Source: Neostapfia colusana (taxonomy: Eukaryota; Streptophyta; Magnoliopsida; Poales; Poaceae). Taken from it: a stretch of DNA of 64,000 bases. The notes beneath the pieces are model-generated. The model did not search any database. It was not told where the DNA came from and saw nothing but the letters and a program-made list of their open reading frames with translations. The stretch spans positions 36,118,699 through 36,182,698 of the forward strand of contig JASWHV010000013.1 of NCBI GenBank assembly GCA_030760725.1, read 5' to 3'. Below, piece by piece: positions 10,662 to 22,290 of the stretch. The translations under genes and the position numbers were made by a program. Numbering within the stretch: position 1 is the first letter of the stretch; each line of letters begins with the position of its first letter.

Positions 10662-12035
10662 TAATAAACCTGCATAAACATAAGGCAAGCCCCGGTTTGC
10701 ATTTAACAGCTTTTTAGTTATATTTTACTTTGTATCACTTTTACTGGTCTAGTATGTATTGTGCATTAGGTCAAGATGATTCATACTCCAAATGCATGAC
10801 CCACAAAACCATTGGAGTTAAAGGGTATAACAGGTTACCTTCGTGTAGTTTTGGCTAGGCTTAAGTTGTATAGGATCCGGTACAAGTCGGGTAGTCGGAA
10901 GCTACCCGCGAGTCTAGGATTTTGGTTCAAATGGGTATGATTCTGGAGAATGAAATTTCTGGAATTGAAAATGAGACCGAGCAGAGAGAAGGAGCAGCAG
11001 GACGGTGGGCCTGTGTTGCCGTAGCTCTGTTTGTGTCGGTTAAGGACCGATGCGTATGCCGCCCTGCTGAGCAAGTTTGAACAGTACCAGATGCATACTG
11101 GAATTATGGGGTCCAGGAAACCAATGTAACTCGGGTACTCTCGTGTCGAAACTTATACGGTCATCCTTTGGGGGTTGGTGTCAGAGGTGTAATCCCGCTA
11201 GCAGAGCAACTTCGACGTGTTCCGGGTAGTGGCCCTTCTGATTGGTCGGCAGAACTGGTTCGGCATTGGAGTGACGGGTGAAAGGTTGCTGCATACATCG
11301 TAAGAAAGAGCTCTTGTGTCAGTCTTTCGAGGAGGGTGTATGTGTCGTGTGTTCCGGGTGTGTCCTAATTCGAATCACCGTCTCTCGCGGTTATATGAGT
11401 ATCAGATGTTCACTGAGTTGTGACGTAGTAATTACTTCCAGATGATGTGAGATGAATCATTGCTGTTGTGAAGTTCTTAAGTTCATTGTATTGCAAACCA
11501 TGTATGCTACTTGTAGAGCTCACTAAGTTTATCTTCCACTTTGGGCATAACCACATCGGAGGAAAGTGTTCTTGACTTCCGATGTTAGGGCTGCCTAAGG
11601 CATATTAATCTGCTGCTATAAAACTAAAAGTAAGGATTAACATTTAGGTGTGTCGTTATTGCAACATATTTGTCCTATATTATTAATCCCTGCATGTAGA
11701 GTTTCATGTTTAGGAGTGTTGGTTAAGTCTTTCTAAGCCATCGTGCTCATGGTTTTATTATTAGTGTTTTGCAGGTTATAAAATTTGCTATGAAGATGGT
11801 TGTTCGGTGAGCCATCGGAGACTCACCGGAAACCCTGCCACTGCACTCATCTGTGTGGAAGATAGTAAGAAGCGTCCGCGTGCTGGACGTCTTCTCTTTT
11901 GCATAGTTAGGACCGAGAGTAAGTGTGTAGGTATATTCCACTGCGTGTACCCTCGTGGTAATTATTTTGTAAATGATACTATGTTGATAAATAAAAGACT
12001 TTGTACGTTTATGGTTCTTTTCGTGTATGCTGTTG

Positions 12036-12056
12036 GGTGCCGCATCGCACGGCACC
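12036..12056 (+). other. LTR terminal hairpin (C)
   Basis: GGTGCCG and CGGCACC form a 7-bp stem around a CATCGCA loop, 47 bases before the LTR end. The same structure is found in El-1, El-2, D and E. Confidence 0.7.
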
Positions 12057-12103
12057 ACCCAATGTGTACCCTGGAGTGTGGATCCTGGAAAGGGTTCCCC
12101 ACA

Positions 12104-12108
12104 ACATT
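12104..12108 (+). repeat. Target-site duplication of solo LTR C (right copy)
   Basis: ACATT immediately after the LTR end CACA at 12103. The reading frame of B's RT continues from here. Confidence 0.95.
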
Positions 12109-13413
12109 CCAGTGGTCCAGGAATATCCAAATGTGTTTCCCGAGGATCTACCGTGCCTACCGCCCGAACGTGAAGTGGAGTTCAAAATTGAACTAGCACC
12201 GGGAACCACACCCATCTCTCGGAGGCCGTATAAAATGGAACTGAAGGAACTCATGGAGCTGAAGGAGCAGCTGAATGATTTGCTAAGAAAAGACTTCATT
12301 CGACCCAGTTCATCACCGTGGGGATGCTCCGCGCTGTTCATGAAGAAAAAGGATGAGACTCTGAGGCTATGTGCGGACTATCGTCCGCTAAATGCCATAA
12401 CGATCAAGAACAAGTATCCACTACCACATATCAGTATGCTTTTTGATCAACTTGTGGGTGCTAAGGTTTTTTTCTATGATGGATCTTTGGTCCGGTTATC
12501 ATCAGATTAAAATCCGGGAGGAAGACATACCAAAGACGGCATTCTCGACGACATACGGGTTATATGAGCATCTCGTCATGTCATTCGGACTCACTAATGC
12601 TCCGGATCATTTTACTTACTTGATAAATTCAGTCTTCATGCCGGAGCTGGACAAGTTCGTCGTGGTCTTCATCGGTGATATCTTGGTATATTCTAAGTCG
12701 GATGTAGAACACGCCGAACATCTGCATATTGTGCTCCAACGCCTACGCGATCACAAACTATATGCAAAATTCAGCAAGTGTGAGTTCTGGATCAACCAAG
12801 TGCCATTTCTTGGGCACATTATTTCTGCGGAGGGCATTGCAGTTGATCCAACCAATATCGTCCAAGTGCTGAATTGGAGTTCACCAAAGTCAGTCTACGA
12901 AGTCCGTAGTTTTCTCGGTTTAGCAGGGTACTACCGGAGATTCATTTCTAATTTCTCCAAGGTCTCTAAACCGATGATGGAACTTCTGAAGAAAGGCAAG
13001 AAATATGTGTGGAGTGAAGCATGTGAGGAGGTGTTCAAAGCACTGGTAAAGCACCTCACAACAGCCCCAGTGTTGGCGCAGCCCGATACAACTAAGGCTT
13101 TTGATGTGTATTGCGATGCATCCGGCGTCGCCCTTGGCTGCGTGCTTATGCAAGAAGGGCAAGTGGTCGCATAAGGATCCAGGCAGCTTCAGAATCATGA
13201 CCAAAATTATCCAACACATGATCTTGAGCTAGCTGCTGTGGTCCTTGCTCTAAAAATGTGGAGGCACTATTTACTTGGAAATTTAGTTCACCTCTACACA
13301 GACCATAAAAGTTTGAAATATATCCTCACACAAAAGGAGTTAAATATGAGACAGAAAAGATGGTTAGAGTTAATCAAGGATTATAACTAGAGATTCATTA
13401 CCATCCTGGAAAA
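12109..13413 (+). pseudogene. pol: Element B reverse transcriptase/RNase H (broken)
   Basis: Continues the protease across solo LTR C. RT motifs are clear: EFKIELAPGTTPISRRPYK at about 12180-12234, the SSSPWGCSALF block, and the finger and palm regions. Several defects can be seen. There is a frame shift near 12470 at a run of T. The catalytic box reads FIGDILVYS instead of FIDD (about 12670-12696), so one metal-binding Asp is lost. A TAA stop lies at 13172-13174 in the Y-G-S-R motif, and a one-base deletion falls near 13388, just before the H-Y-H-P-G-K motif. The RNase H TDHKSL motif is kept. An open frame from 12001 runs from the LTR end into RT, but it is a chance fusion. Confidence 0.92.
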
Positions 13414-14724
13414 GTGAATGTGGTTGCCGACGCACTTAGTCAAAAATCACAGGTTCATAACCTAACCATGGCTGCAATGAAAGAAGAAGAACCGAGCCTG
13501 CGCTTGGTTCCTTATGGGTCACTGTTTAACCTCGCCCTCTTTGCTACAATTCGAGATGAAATTGTAGAGGCTCAAAAGAAATATAAGGGCATGGCCCATA
13601 TCCGGATGACAATAGACAAAGGAGAATTTAAGTGCATCCGAAAAGATGAGAATGGTTCGCTATGGTTCAAAAACTGTATAGTCGTGCCCCGTGACATGAA
13701 GCTTTGGAAGAAAATATTAGATGAAGCTCATTTATCAAAATTTTCCATTCATCCAAGAAGCAACAAGATGTACCAAGATTTTAGAAACAAGTTTTGGTGG
13801 ACACGGATAAAGCGGGAAATAGTTAAATACGTATCCGAGTGCGATACGGGTCGAAGGGTGAAAGCAGATCACATGAAGAAACCTGGTTTGCTGCAGCCCC
13901 TCCATATTCCGGCATGGAAGTGGGAAGATGTAAGTATGGATTTCATTGTCGGGTTACCGCTCACATCTCAGAAGCATGATTCGGTTTGGGTCATTGTTGA
14001 CCGACTAACTAAGTCAGCACACTTCGTACCGGTGAATGTGGGATTCAACGCCAAGAAATATGCAGAGTTATACATTGAATGGATCTTATGCAAGCATGGA
14101 GTTCCAAGAACCATAGTTTCAGATCGTGGTGCACTGTTCATTTCTCGTTTCTGGGAACAGCTGCACGCATCTTTGAGAACCAAATTGCTTAGAAGCTCCG
14201 CATATCACCCTCAAACCGATGGACAAACCGAGAGGGTGAATCAAGTCTTGGAAGATATGTTGAGAGCGTGTGTAATCCACCACGATAAGAATTGGGATGC
14301 TTATCTACCGTTGGGGGAATTCTCGTACAACAACAGCTATCAAACGAGTATCAAGATGGCACCATATGAGGCTGTCTACGGCTGGAGATGTCGCACACCT
14401 ATGAACTGGTGCGAATCCGGTGAAAGGGTGACATTTGGGATTGACCTTGTCGATGACGCCGAAGAACGAGTTCGGGTCATACAAGCAAATTTAAAGGCTG
14501 CTCAATCTCGACAGAAAAGCTATGCAGACCAGCGACGTCGACCACTGAACTTCAATGTCGGAGAGCACGTATATCTCCGTGTATCTCCAATGAAGGGAGT
14601 TCACCGATTCGGTGTAAAAGGGAAGCTCGCTCCCCGATTTATTGGTCCATTCGCTTTCACGGAGAAATGTGGACCCGTAGCCTTCCGGCTCGAGCTACCA
14701 ATAAACCACTGCTGTCCGCACTGA
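13414..14724 (+). pseudogene. pol: Element B integrase (damaged)
   Basis: A 436-codon open stretch homologous to the integrase of El-1. The HHCC zinc-binding part has CDTG where El-1 has CDTC, losing a cysteine. The catalytic triad is still present: D in SMDFIVGLP, D in SDRGALF, and E in DGQTERVNQ with the normal 35-residue spacing. The GPF/GPY-type block (KLAPRFIGPF) follows. The frame ends early after RLELP because about 60-100 bases before the chromodomain are deleted or scrambled compared with El-1. Confidence 0.92.
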
Positions 14725-15084
14725 AGATCATGAGACATTGCCACTGGATCTTTCTTATAACAAGCATCCAATCTGGTTTTTGATGAAAAGTCTCGGTCGA
14801 CCAGGAATCAGACGCTCCAATTTTATAAGGTGTTATGGAGCAATCATACCGCAGAGAAAGTGACATGGGAGAGTGAAGAATACCTCCGTTCAAACTATCT
14901 GGACTTGCTGTTGCTTATATCCGGTAACTCCTTCTCTGCAGCTTTATCTCTTCTTTTGGAATCTCGGGACAAGATTCTTTTTAAGGGGGGAGGGATGTCA
15001 AAACCCAAAAACTCTAGCAAGTGGAGCTGCAATTCACACCGAGAAAATGAGAGGGAATTTAAACTTTTGAATTTAATGGTGTGA
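14725..15084 (+). pseudogene. Element B chromodomain remnant and read-through
   Basis: About 14760-14910 encodes the chromodomain end in a shifted frame (VLWSNHTAEKVTWESEEYL). The usual stop after the N-Y-P motif is missing, so the frame runs through the polypurine tract into the LTR, ending at 15084. It is not functional. Confidence 0.8.
14983..14995 (+). other. Polypurine tract of element B
   Basis: AAGGGGGGAGGGA directly before the LTR start TGTCAAAACCC. The tract primes plus-strand DNA synthesis. The same tract precedes the El-1, El-2 and D 3' LTRs. Confidence 0.9.
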
Positions 15085-16443
15085 GCTCCAAGTCTAAACT
15101 TGAACTTGCAAAAATTTCCGAACACAGAGATCTAAAGCTACAAATTGGGTCTCCACACATCCAATAATAGCCCGGCAAATTTTCAGAGCATTTGGAAAGG
15201 ATTTCCTATTTGTTAGAATTTAAACGGGAGAAAATTCGAATTGGAATTTAAATCTCAGTTTCAGATTCCAGCTTCACCCAAATTCAAATTTGAGTGCACC
15301 ATTGTGTTCTTCATATTCCTTTTGGCCTATCCTCCAAGTTTGATCAAATTTGGAGCTCGTTTGCTATTTTAAACAGAATTTGGGGTTAAGGGGGAGATGT
15401 GGACCCCACATGTCATACATAAAAGGCTTCAACCGACTCTGCTCTTCACTCACGCGCGCGCCACTTCCTGCTCGCCGGTGCCAACCGAAGTTGCCTGAGC
15501 GCCAGCTCCTGCTCTGTGGCTGAGAGTGCCGAGTGAAGTCTTCAGCACGTTGCCTTCCCACGTGAGCCATCTCCCTCCCCCTACACAGCCTCGCACAGAC
15601 CGAAGGAAATTCACACCGCAGCCGACCCTCTTTGTTCCCCAGCGCCCGAGCTCTACGATCTCCCTCGTGCCCGTCGGTCTAAACGAAAAAGGACCGCCCT
15701 CAGGTGTGCAAACCGGTGGTGCAACCCTTTCCTCTCTTCATGCATCGCCGTGGATGAATTTCCCCGCTATTTGCTTCGGTAGTCATTGAACCGAGCCGCA
15801 CAAAAACAAGAAATTCATCGTAATCAATCACCATCACTTGTGCCGAGCTATAGATATGATCTAGACCCTCCCACGCTCCTCTAGGATCAAGAACCATCGA
15901 ATTTCATCCAGTTTTGGCGCTGTTCTTCGAGAATTTTGAGCCGGCGCTGGTTTTGCCCTTAGGTTGCCGATGAGCCCCTATTTACGGCCACTTTGAGCTG
16001 ATTTGAGCTCATGCCGATGATGAGGATTCAACCACGGTGCTCTAGGAAGAAGAACCGAAGAGTTTGATCCATTCTAGTGTGTGCACTACGTTGCCGAAGT
16101 TGAGCCGCCGGCGCCACTCGTTGCCGACCCATTTTCGGTGGTCGGGGGCCTCGGCCGACCCCGGGGATGAGTTCCTCATGCTCCTAAATGGAGGGGCGGC
16201 GAGTTTGGGGCCGAGGGGAGGCTTGGAGGGCACTTCCGGCGAGCCTCACCGGCTCTCACCGCTGCGCGCCGCCAACCAGCCTCTGCTGTCATGAGGTGGA
16301 TGAAGAAGGGTGGGTCCCACTGTCAGCAATTTGAAAATTTCCCCAAGTTTCTGTTCAGATTTTCCTCCAACTTCAATTGCTCATAACTTTTGATAGGAAC
16401 CTCCAAAAATTGTGAAATAAATTTCATTGGATACCTCTATGTG
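14996..16443 (+). repeat. Truncated 3' LTR of element B
   Basis: Starts TGTCAAAACCC after the polypurine tract. It contains the AT-rich start and the GC-rich block (about 15420-16310), then the 'cataacttttgatagg' module. It is cut at 16443 by the start of the D 5' LTR. The expected remainder (exon-like segments, hairpin, LTR end) is not found on the far side of D: sequence resuming at 56305 is minus-strand LTR of another copy. Confidence 0.85.
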
Positions 16444-18483
16444 TGTAAGGGTCTAAGTTTTTGGCACATATTCAAAGTGTTCATCACCACACACAGAAGA
16501 AACTTGATGAATACATTTGAAGAGCAAGTAAACACCATCAACATGCTCATTAGAGAATAAACTCACAAAATGCAAAAGTGGCATTTCCTAAATGCATCAT
16601 CTAAGGGCTGAGCTTGTGAAAAACTCCAACACCTTGCTAGTAATTCTCATGCCAAATTTCACCCAAATTCAAACCTTTTTGAAGTCCTTTTGGGTATAAC
16701 TAGAAAGAGGTGGTTTGAACTCAAATCCAAATTCAAACTATGAGTCTCTGTTTTTCCACTTCAACGGGGGGGAGGGGGGTGCTACACCCGAGCGTCACCG
16801 TTGCTACCGCTCTGCCACCTCCTGCTCCCCTCTCAAGCGCTAGTGCTAGGGCAGCTGCTTTACTCCCTCCTCCGAGTGATCCTCCCTCATAGACCAAGCA
16901 AACCGATTTCGTTTTCTCCTCGCTCAACACAAGCAATGAACACAGCCCCCACACTGCCGCAGCCTTGATACTCATCCGAAAACAGCCGAAGCTCATGCCC
17001 ACCTCCCTGCCGAGCTGCAAAACGGTGTTGGAGAACCCTTAGCTACATCCTTAGTGCCAAAACCGAGCAAATTTTGGCGTTCCTCCACCGGGCACGCTGT
17101 TCTTCTCCGCAACCGAGAGTGGCCGATGACCGGGCACACGTGGACAGCCCAGCACAGCGGCTGTCACAGCAGAGCAAGAGAGGCAATGGAAGCACACGGG
17201 CACCGCGCTGCTTCCACCCGAAGCTCAAGCCAAGCCGTGAAGTATCGCCGGCAAATTTTGGAATATTGTCCCGGCGGCTTCAAATCAAGCGTCCGGTACG
17301 GGATCCTCCAATTCTCCTTCTCTATTTGTTGTTAGCTCGTCAAATCTTGCACACGTGGGCCGGACTAGCCGGCGATCATCTTTCTTTTAGCAAGCTGGGC
17401 TTGAAATCGACTCGAAGCAGCGGATTCCGAGCTTTACCGAACGCGTTCATGGCGGTACTCCGCGGGTGCATGGTGAAAACCGATTTGTGGCCATTCCAGA
17501 GCCATTTGGAGGCCATGCCGAGCTTTGCGATCACCCACTGGTGCTGTAGAGAGTTTTGGTCAAGGTTTTGGTGGGCTAGAACCCTCGGCCGACGGCGAGG
17601 AAGTGCACCCGAGGCCGCCGCACGTCGCCGAGCCATTTGCGGTCACCGGCAGCCCGAGAACACCCCACCATCGTGTTCCCCAGCCTCTAAAACACTCTAG
17701 CGGTGAGCCTCCGGTCAGGTGATGGCCGGAAAGGGGTCGCCGGCGAGGGGCAGTTTTCAGTCCGGCGGCTGGCGGCGCGGGCGGGGGAAAAACGTCTGAG
17801 GAAGAAGAAGACCGGGCGGGTCCCACGTGTCAGCGGCTGAAAACTTTAAACTGTGATCAGCTGTGGCTCGGGGATCTTCTGTGGCTGCGCGCCAAAATGC
17901 TGTGGCTCCCATGTGTTCCCGGATTCTATTGGCTGAGGTTTAAACAGTGGGACCAACAAAATTTCAATAGGGAAAATAATTCCATAGTGAGTTCCAACTT
18001 TGGAAATTCATATCTTTGTGTAGAAACCTCCAATTTGAGTGATTCAAATTGGGTTGTATTCATTTTGCAAAGATCTATCCAAATGTGAACTTAAATTTGC
18101 ATGAAAGTCAATATTAAATTCTGGAGAATTCTTTATTTTTTTATTAAAAAGAATTATTGAGCAAATTTTGCTATAATATTCTTTAGCATATTGTTGACCT
18201 TCTAGAACGTTTTCAGCTCATTTGAATATGATTTGAATAGGAATTTGCTAAATACAAACTTCTGTGATCATAACGATCCAGAAACAATTTCAGAAAAATG
18301 TTGCCAACTTGTAAAATCTATTCTAGGCAATTCATAGCTCCAAAAATCATAGGAAACTTTAGCAAAGCTCTCTGAGTCCTACTTGAAATTTGTAGTTCAC
18401 TGAAGTGGGCATGAAAATGCACATTACTCCAGAATTAATTACTTTGAGTAGAAATGCATAAGGAATTGTTCTGAAGGAACTAC
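16444..18483 (+). repeat. 5' LTR of element D, left part (chimeric start)
   Basis: Starts TGTAAGGGTC. About 16444-16738 matches the start of solo LTR E (59701-60009), whereas from 16739 it matches D's own 3' LTR from about 53611. The two LTRs of D therefore do not share the same first 0.3-0.5 kb. A stretch of about 1.19 kb (about 17277-18463) is absent from D's 3' LTR. El-2 is inserted after 18483; the LTR resumes at 47211. The five bases before 16444 (ATGTG) do not match those after D (GGTTT). Confidence 0.82.
18479..18483 (+). repeat. Target-site duplication of El-2 (left copy)
   Basis: ACTAC before the LTR start at 18484; the right copy is at 47206-47210. The single copy in the empty site is at 54158-54162 in D's 3' LTR. 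Confidence 0.95.
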
Positions 18484-19679
18484 TGTAAAATCCCCAAAAG
18501 TGGTAGCAAGAAAATTCAGCTCATGTACACTTATGAAAAATGAGGGGAATTAAAACTTTGAATTATAATGGGGTAAGTTCAAAGTGAGGGTTTAGACTTC
18601 CCAAAACTACCAAACATGGAGATCTAAATTCATAACTTGGATCTTCATAGTCCAAATATTCACCCTTCCAAATTTCAGCTCATTTGGAGGAGTTCCAATA
18701 TTTGTTTGGGATTAAAAGGAGAAGCCCCCTAATCTGAATTTCAAATTCAGTTTCAAATTCCAATTCCCTCAATTTGAAAATTGGGTTTCACAAATGTGTT
18801 CTCCACCTTGTAATAAGCAGCCATGCCAAAAATTGGAAACTTTGGAGCTGGTTTGCTATATTTTTGAGGCAATACAAAGTGGAGAATTCAAACTCTTTTT
18901 CAGATTCAAATGATCAAACCACATCCAAATTTCACACCGAATTCAAACCCTTTGAATTCAGCAAATTCAAACTTAACTTGGGGTGAAAGTCTAGCCTTAA
19001 ATTTTGAGTTGCTGGATGGAAAAGATCAGAGAAACTTTGATTAAACAAAGGGGGAGGTGGGGCCCATTTGTCAGCCACCAACAGGAGCTACCGCCTTAGC
19101 TCCATTCGGTCGAACAGTAGGGGCGCGACAGCTCCCGTCTCCGACCCACGCCCGAGGTGTGCCACACCACCTCCTGTTTCTGCCGCCTACTTGATCATCC
19201 GCGCGTGCCACAGTCCCAGCACAACCCCCCTTGCTCTCTCGGCCGTCCACCGACGTGTTTTCCCTTTTCCCTGCTCAGTTCGTGTAGCCTCGGCCGCCGC
19301 TCGGTTGATCCGCGTCACCTGTCCGTCATCGACACCACTCTGACGTTGTCACGACTGGTTGAGGTCATAGGAAGGTGCGCAAGGCCCCCTAGTTCCTCTC
19401 TGACGACAGTCCCTGTCGTTCCTTCGAGCTGGTCCCTAGAACTGAGCCTAAGTTCATCGTTCCACTTTCCAGCTTGCCGCCACGACGCCGCACCGGCGAC
19501 CGGCCACCCACGGCTCGTTCACGCTCATCCAACCAGTGTTCTAGGTGCGTTGTCGACCTTTCTTGCTGTCCTCCCAGTTTGGAGCTAGGTCATAGCCTAG
19601 GTTGGCCGGAATTCGAAGTTTGACACCGGCGGATCCTTGGAACCGAGTTGAAAAAAAAGGGAAATTCCAGGGCCATATT
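18484..19679 (+). repeat. 5' LTR of El-2, left part
   Basis: Starts TGTAAAATCCCC and matches the 3' LTR from 43147. It includes the AT-rich start and the first part of the GC-rich block (from about 19050). El-1 and its second TSD copy interrupt it after 19679. The open frames here (for example 19157-19588) are short, low in similarity to anything and not supported. Confidence 0.95.
19675..19679 (+). repeat. Target-site duplication of El-1 (left copy)
   Basis: ATATT before the LTR start at 19680; the right copy is at 34094-34098. The uninterrupted site with one ATATT is at 44337-44341. Confidence 0.97.
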
Positions 19680-22212
19680 TGTAAAAGCCCAAGAAAAGGG
19701 ACTTGCAAAAACTTTTATGCACCTCACAACACAACAGTTTTGTTGTGTGTAGATTGTGACATATTGTGAAGAGCAAGTGGCCTCTATCAAAGGAGTGATT
19801 AGAAGGGAAAGCCTTCACTTTCACAATGTATGGTTTCTACACTTAAACATGAGAGGTTGAGCTCACCCCTAGAATTTAAAAAGTCTTGGGAAGGTTCAGT
19901 CCAAAGCTCATGCAAATTCAACACTTTTTGAGGCACTTTTGAGTTATTTCAAAAAGAGGCCAATTTGAGTGTAAATTCAAATTGCAGCAACTTTCATCAT
20001 CCAAATTCAAAAGTTAGCTCCATATCTACACTCAGCACATTTTTCTGAGTAAACCCACCAATTTCCAGCCCCATTGGAGCTCATCTTGTCAAGAGTTAAA
20101 TTTGCTAGAATTCAAAACTGAATTTGAATTTCAGTTTGAATATGAAGCAAACTTGACCAAACAAAGTTTGAATTTGAGAATCCAAATTCAAACAAAGACT
20201 TGGGAGCTAAGTCTCACATTAAATTGTGAGTAGCTGGTGGGATAATTAACAAAAACAGAAAAGAAATATTAGGGGAAAAGGAGAAAGGGGGAGGCCCACA
20301 GGTCAGTGGCACACTGGAGGGGCAGTCGGTTGCTGCAGCCGACCCCGACTTCGCGCGCGAGACAGTGAACGGCGGCGAGCCACCGAGGCAGCGATCGGCC
20401 ACCTCACAGTGCCAAATCGCGGCTTAAAGGCCAGCGCACAGCCCACGCCGCCTTCCTCCTGCTTTCCAAACGAGAACCCCCCCTACCGAGTTCCTTCCTC
20501 GTTTCCGCGCGAGCACAGAAACGCCGCCCTTTCTGATCGCCGGCGTCCGGCCAGCACAGGCGCGCTCGTGCCCGACGAGCCATACAAGAAAGGACCGCCT
20601 TAAGGTGCTGACTCTTCTAGTCCCTACCGTTCTTCATTTCATGGGCTGTCGAGGGAGTATTTCGCCGGGAAAGCTTCGGGTGTCTTGAGACCGAGCTCCC
20701 ACAAAATCCCAAAATTCGTGGGGGTTAGCTCATCACTGGGCAAACCGAGTCATGCACACGCTCTATACACGGCCACGACCACCTAGGATCAAAAACCAGT
20801 AAAAACCGTGGGCTAGGTTGACGGTTCTTTGAAGTTTTCTGAAGCACAGCCGATATCCGGCCTAGGTCGCCGGTGAGGTCATAGTTACCGCCGTTTTCAC
20901 GAGGATCGGTGTCCATGTCCGTGACCAGCAGGTGTCAGCGGAGCTCCCCGAGCAAACCGCATCGAAAAAGGTGCGTGGGATGCCGAGTTAGACGTCGCCG
21001 GTGAGCTCCCGGCCGCTGTTGCCGTTGGGAGCACTGTTCCGGTGGTTGTCAAGTTCTGGGGAGTGCACCACCGTGTTCCTCAGGCCGAGATAGGCACTGG
21101 CGGCGAGATTCAGCAAGCTCCGAGGACCGGAACCCGTCTCCGGCGAGAGCTCCGGCGAGCTTGGCGGCGGGGTCGCGCGGGTGGCCGGAGGAGGACGAAG
21201 GGGTAGGCCCCACGCGTCAGCGGCTGGAAATAAAGGGGTGGGATTCTCTGTGGTCCGGGATCCAGTGCGGCCGCGCGGGAAGGAGTCTGTGGCCCCGTGT
21301 GGCTCGGATCCAGCGGTCGACACGTGTACGTGGACCCACCCGCAGGATTTAAACATTTCTGGAATTTCCAGTTTTAGTGCAAACTTTAGAACCCCATAAC
21401 TTTTGCTAGGAAGCTCCAAATTTAGTGATTCAAATTGGGTTGGATTCATCTTGCCTAGCTCTGTCCAGAGATACAACCCAATTTGTATGAAACCCATTAA
21501 TTAATTCTGGAAAATTCTTTAAAGCTTTTCAGCAAAAGAATTTTAGAGGGAGTTTGGTTCATCCAAAAATTCCCAAATTTTGCCAGGATGTTCTTTAGGA
21601 CATTAGTAAACCCCTGTAAAAGTTTCAGACCATTTGGAGTTGATTTGGTCAGAGCAATTCAAATTTGAAGGTGCTGTGTTCATTTGAATGCAGAAACATT
21701 TTCAGAGAATTTCCAAAACTTGGAAATTCAATTCTGGGCAAACCCTGACTCCAAAAATGCTAGGAAAATTCATGCAAACTCTATGAGCTATAATATAAAT
21801 TGTAGTTCATTAAGTTGAGCATGAACAGGGGTATTACCTCAGAATTAATTCTTCCTTGCTGATTTGCCAAGAGAATTATTCTGAGCAAACCATTCCATGA
21901 AAAGTGCTAAGGTTTGGTCCAGAGAGTTTGCTTGTGACAAGGAACTCACACAAAAATTCTCAGCTCCATTGGAGCTTTAGATCACCCCTGTCCTGTTTAC
22001 CCACTTGAGGGATTAAAATGGAAAAGGGGAAAAACCACTTAGCATTCAACCATGTGATTAAGTCCAAGCCAAACCACCAACACCAGTTCATATTTAAATT
22101 CTTAAACAAAGTTCCAGGTATTAGAGGCTGGTTATTAGAACCAATAGTATAAGTCTTACTCTAAACTCACTTTTGCATATAAATTAACATGTAGTATTTC
22201 ATTAACGTGTAG

Positions 22213-22290
22213 CCGTTGAAGAAGAGACTCCGGAAGTGCTGGACTTCCTCCTTCCGGACGAAGAACTAACTCCTGACCAGCAGCAACAAG
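22213..22290 (+). other. Candidate LTR-encoded internal coding exon (El-1, 5' copy)
   Basis: Follows an acceptor-like GTGTAG. It reads two bases, 25 open codons (VEEETPEVLDFL… ending in QQQQ), one base, then a GC-type donor (AAG|GCAAGC). At 78 nt it is exactly as long as the El-2 exon, although the sequences differ. The next segment at 23318 continues in the matching phase. The start exon is unknown. Confidence 0.5.

Larger units (their letters stand above)
7641..12103 (+). repeat. Solo LTR C (4.46 kb) inside element B
   Basis: Starts TGTAACAGCT, ends TTCCCCACA, and is flanked by ACATT on both sides. No internal domain is present, so this is a single LTR left by recombination between two LTRs. 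Plan: AT-rich start, an antisense leader/gag segment (8081-8455), a GC-rich block (about 8610-9700), AT-rich sequence with recurring 'cataact…ctccaaaaa' modules, an exon-like segment (10573-10661), and the terminal hairpin (12036-12056). A run of 12 G lies at 9561-9572. It is one of the longest LTRs here, partly because of the antisense segment. Confidence 0.93.

Noticed and set aside
12001..12510. Open frame fusing the end of solo LTR C to element B's RT
   Set aside because: It crosses the insertion border and TSD by chance; the upstream codons are LTR hairpin sequence.
20988..21497. 169-codon minus-strand frame in the El-1 LTR, repeated at 31409-31918
   Set aside because: It is present twice only because the LTRs are duplicates. 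It lies in the GC-rich block where long chance frames are expected, and other families lack it.
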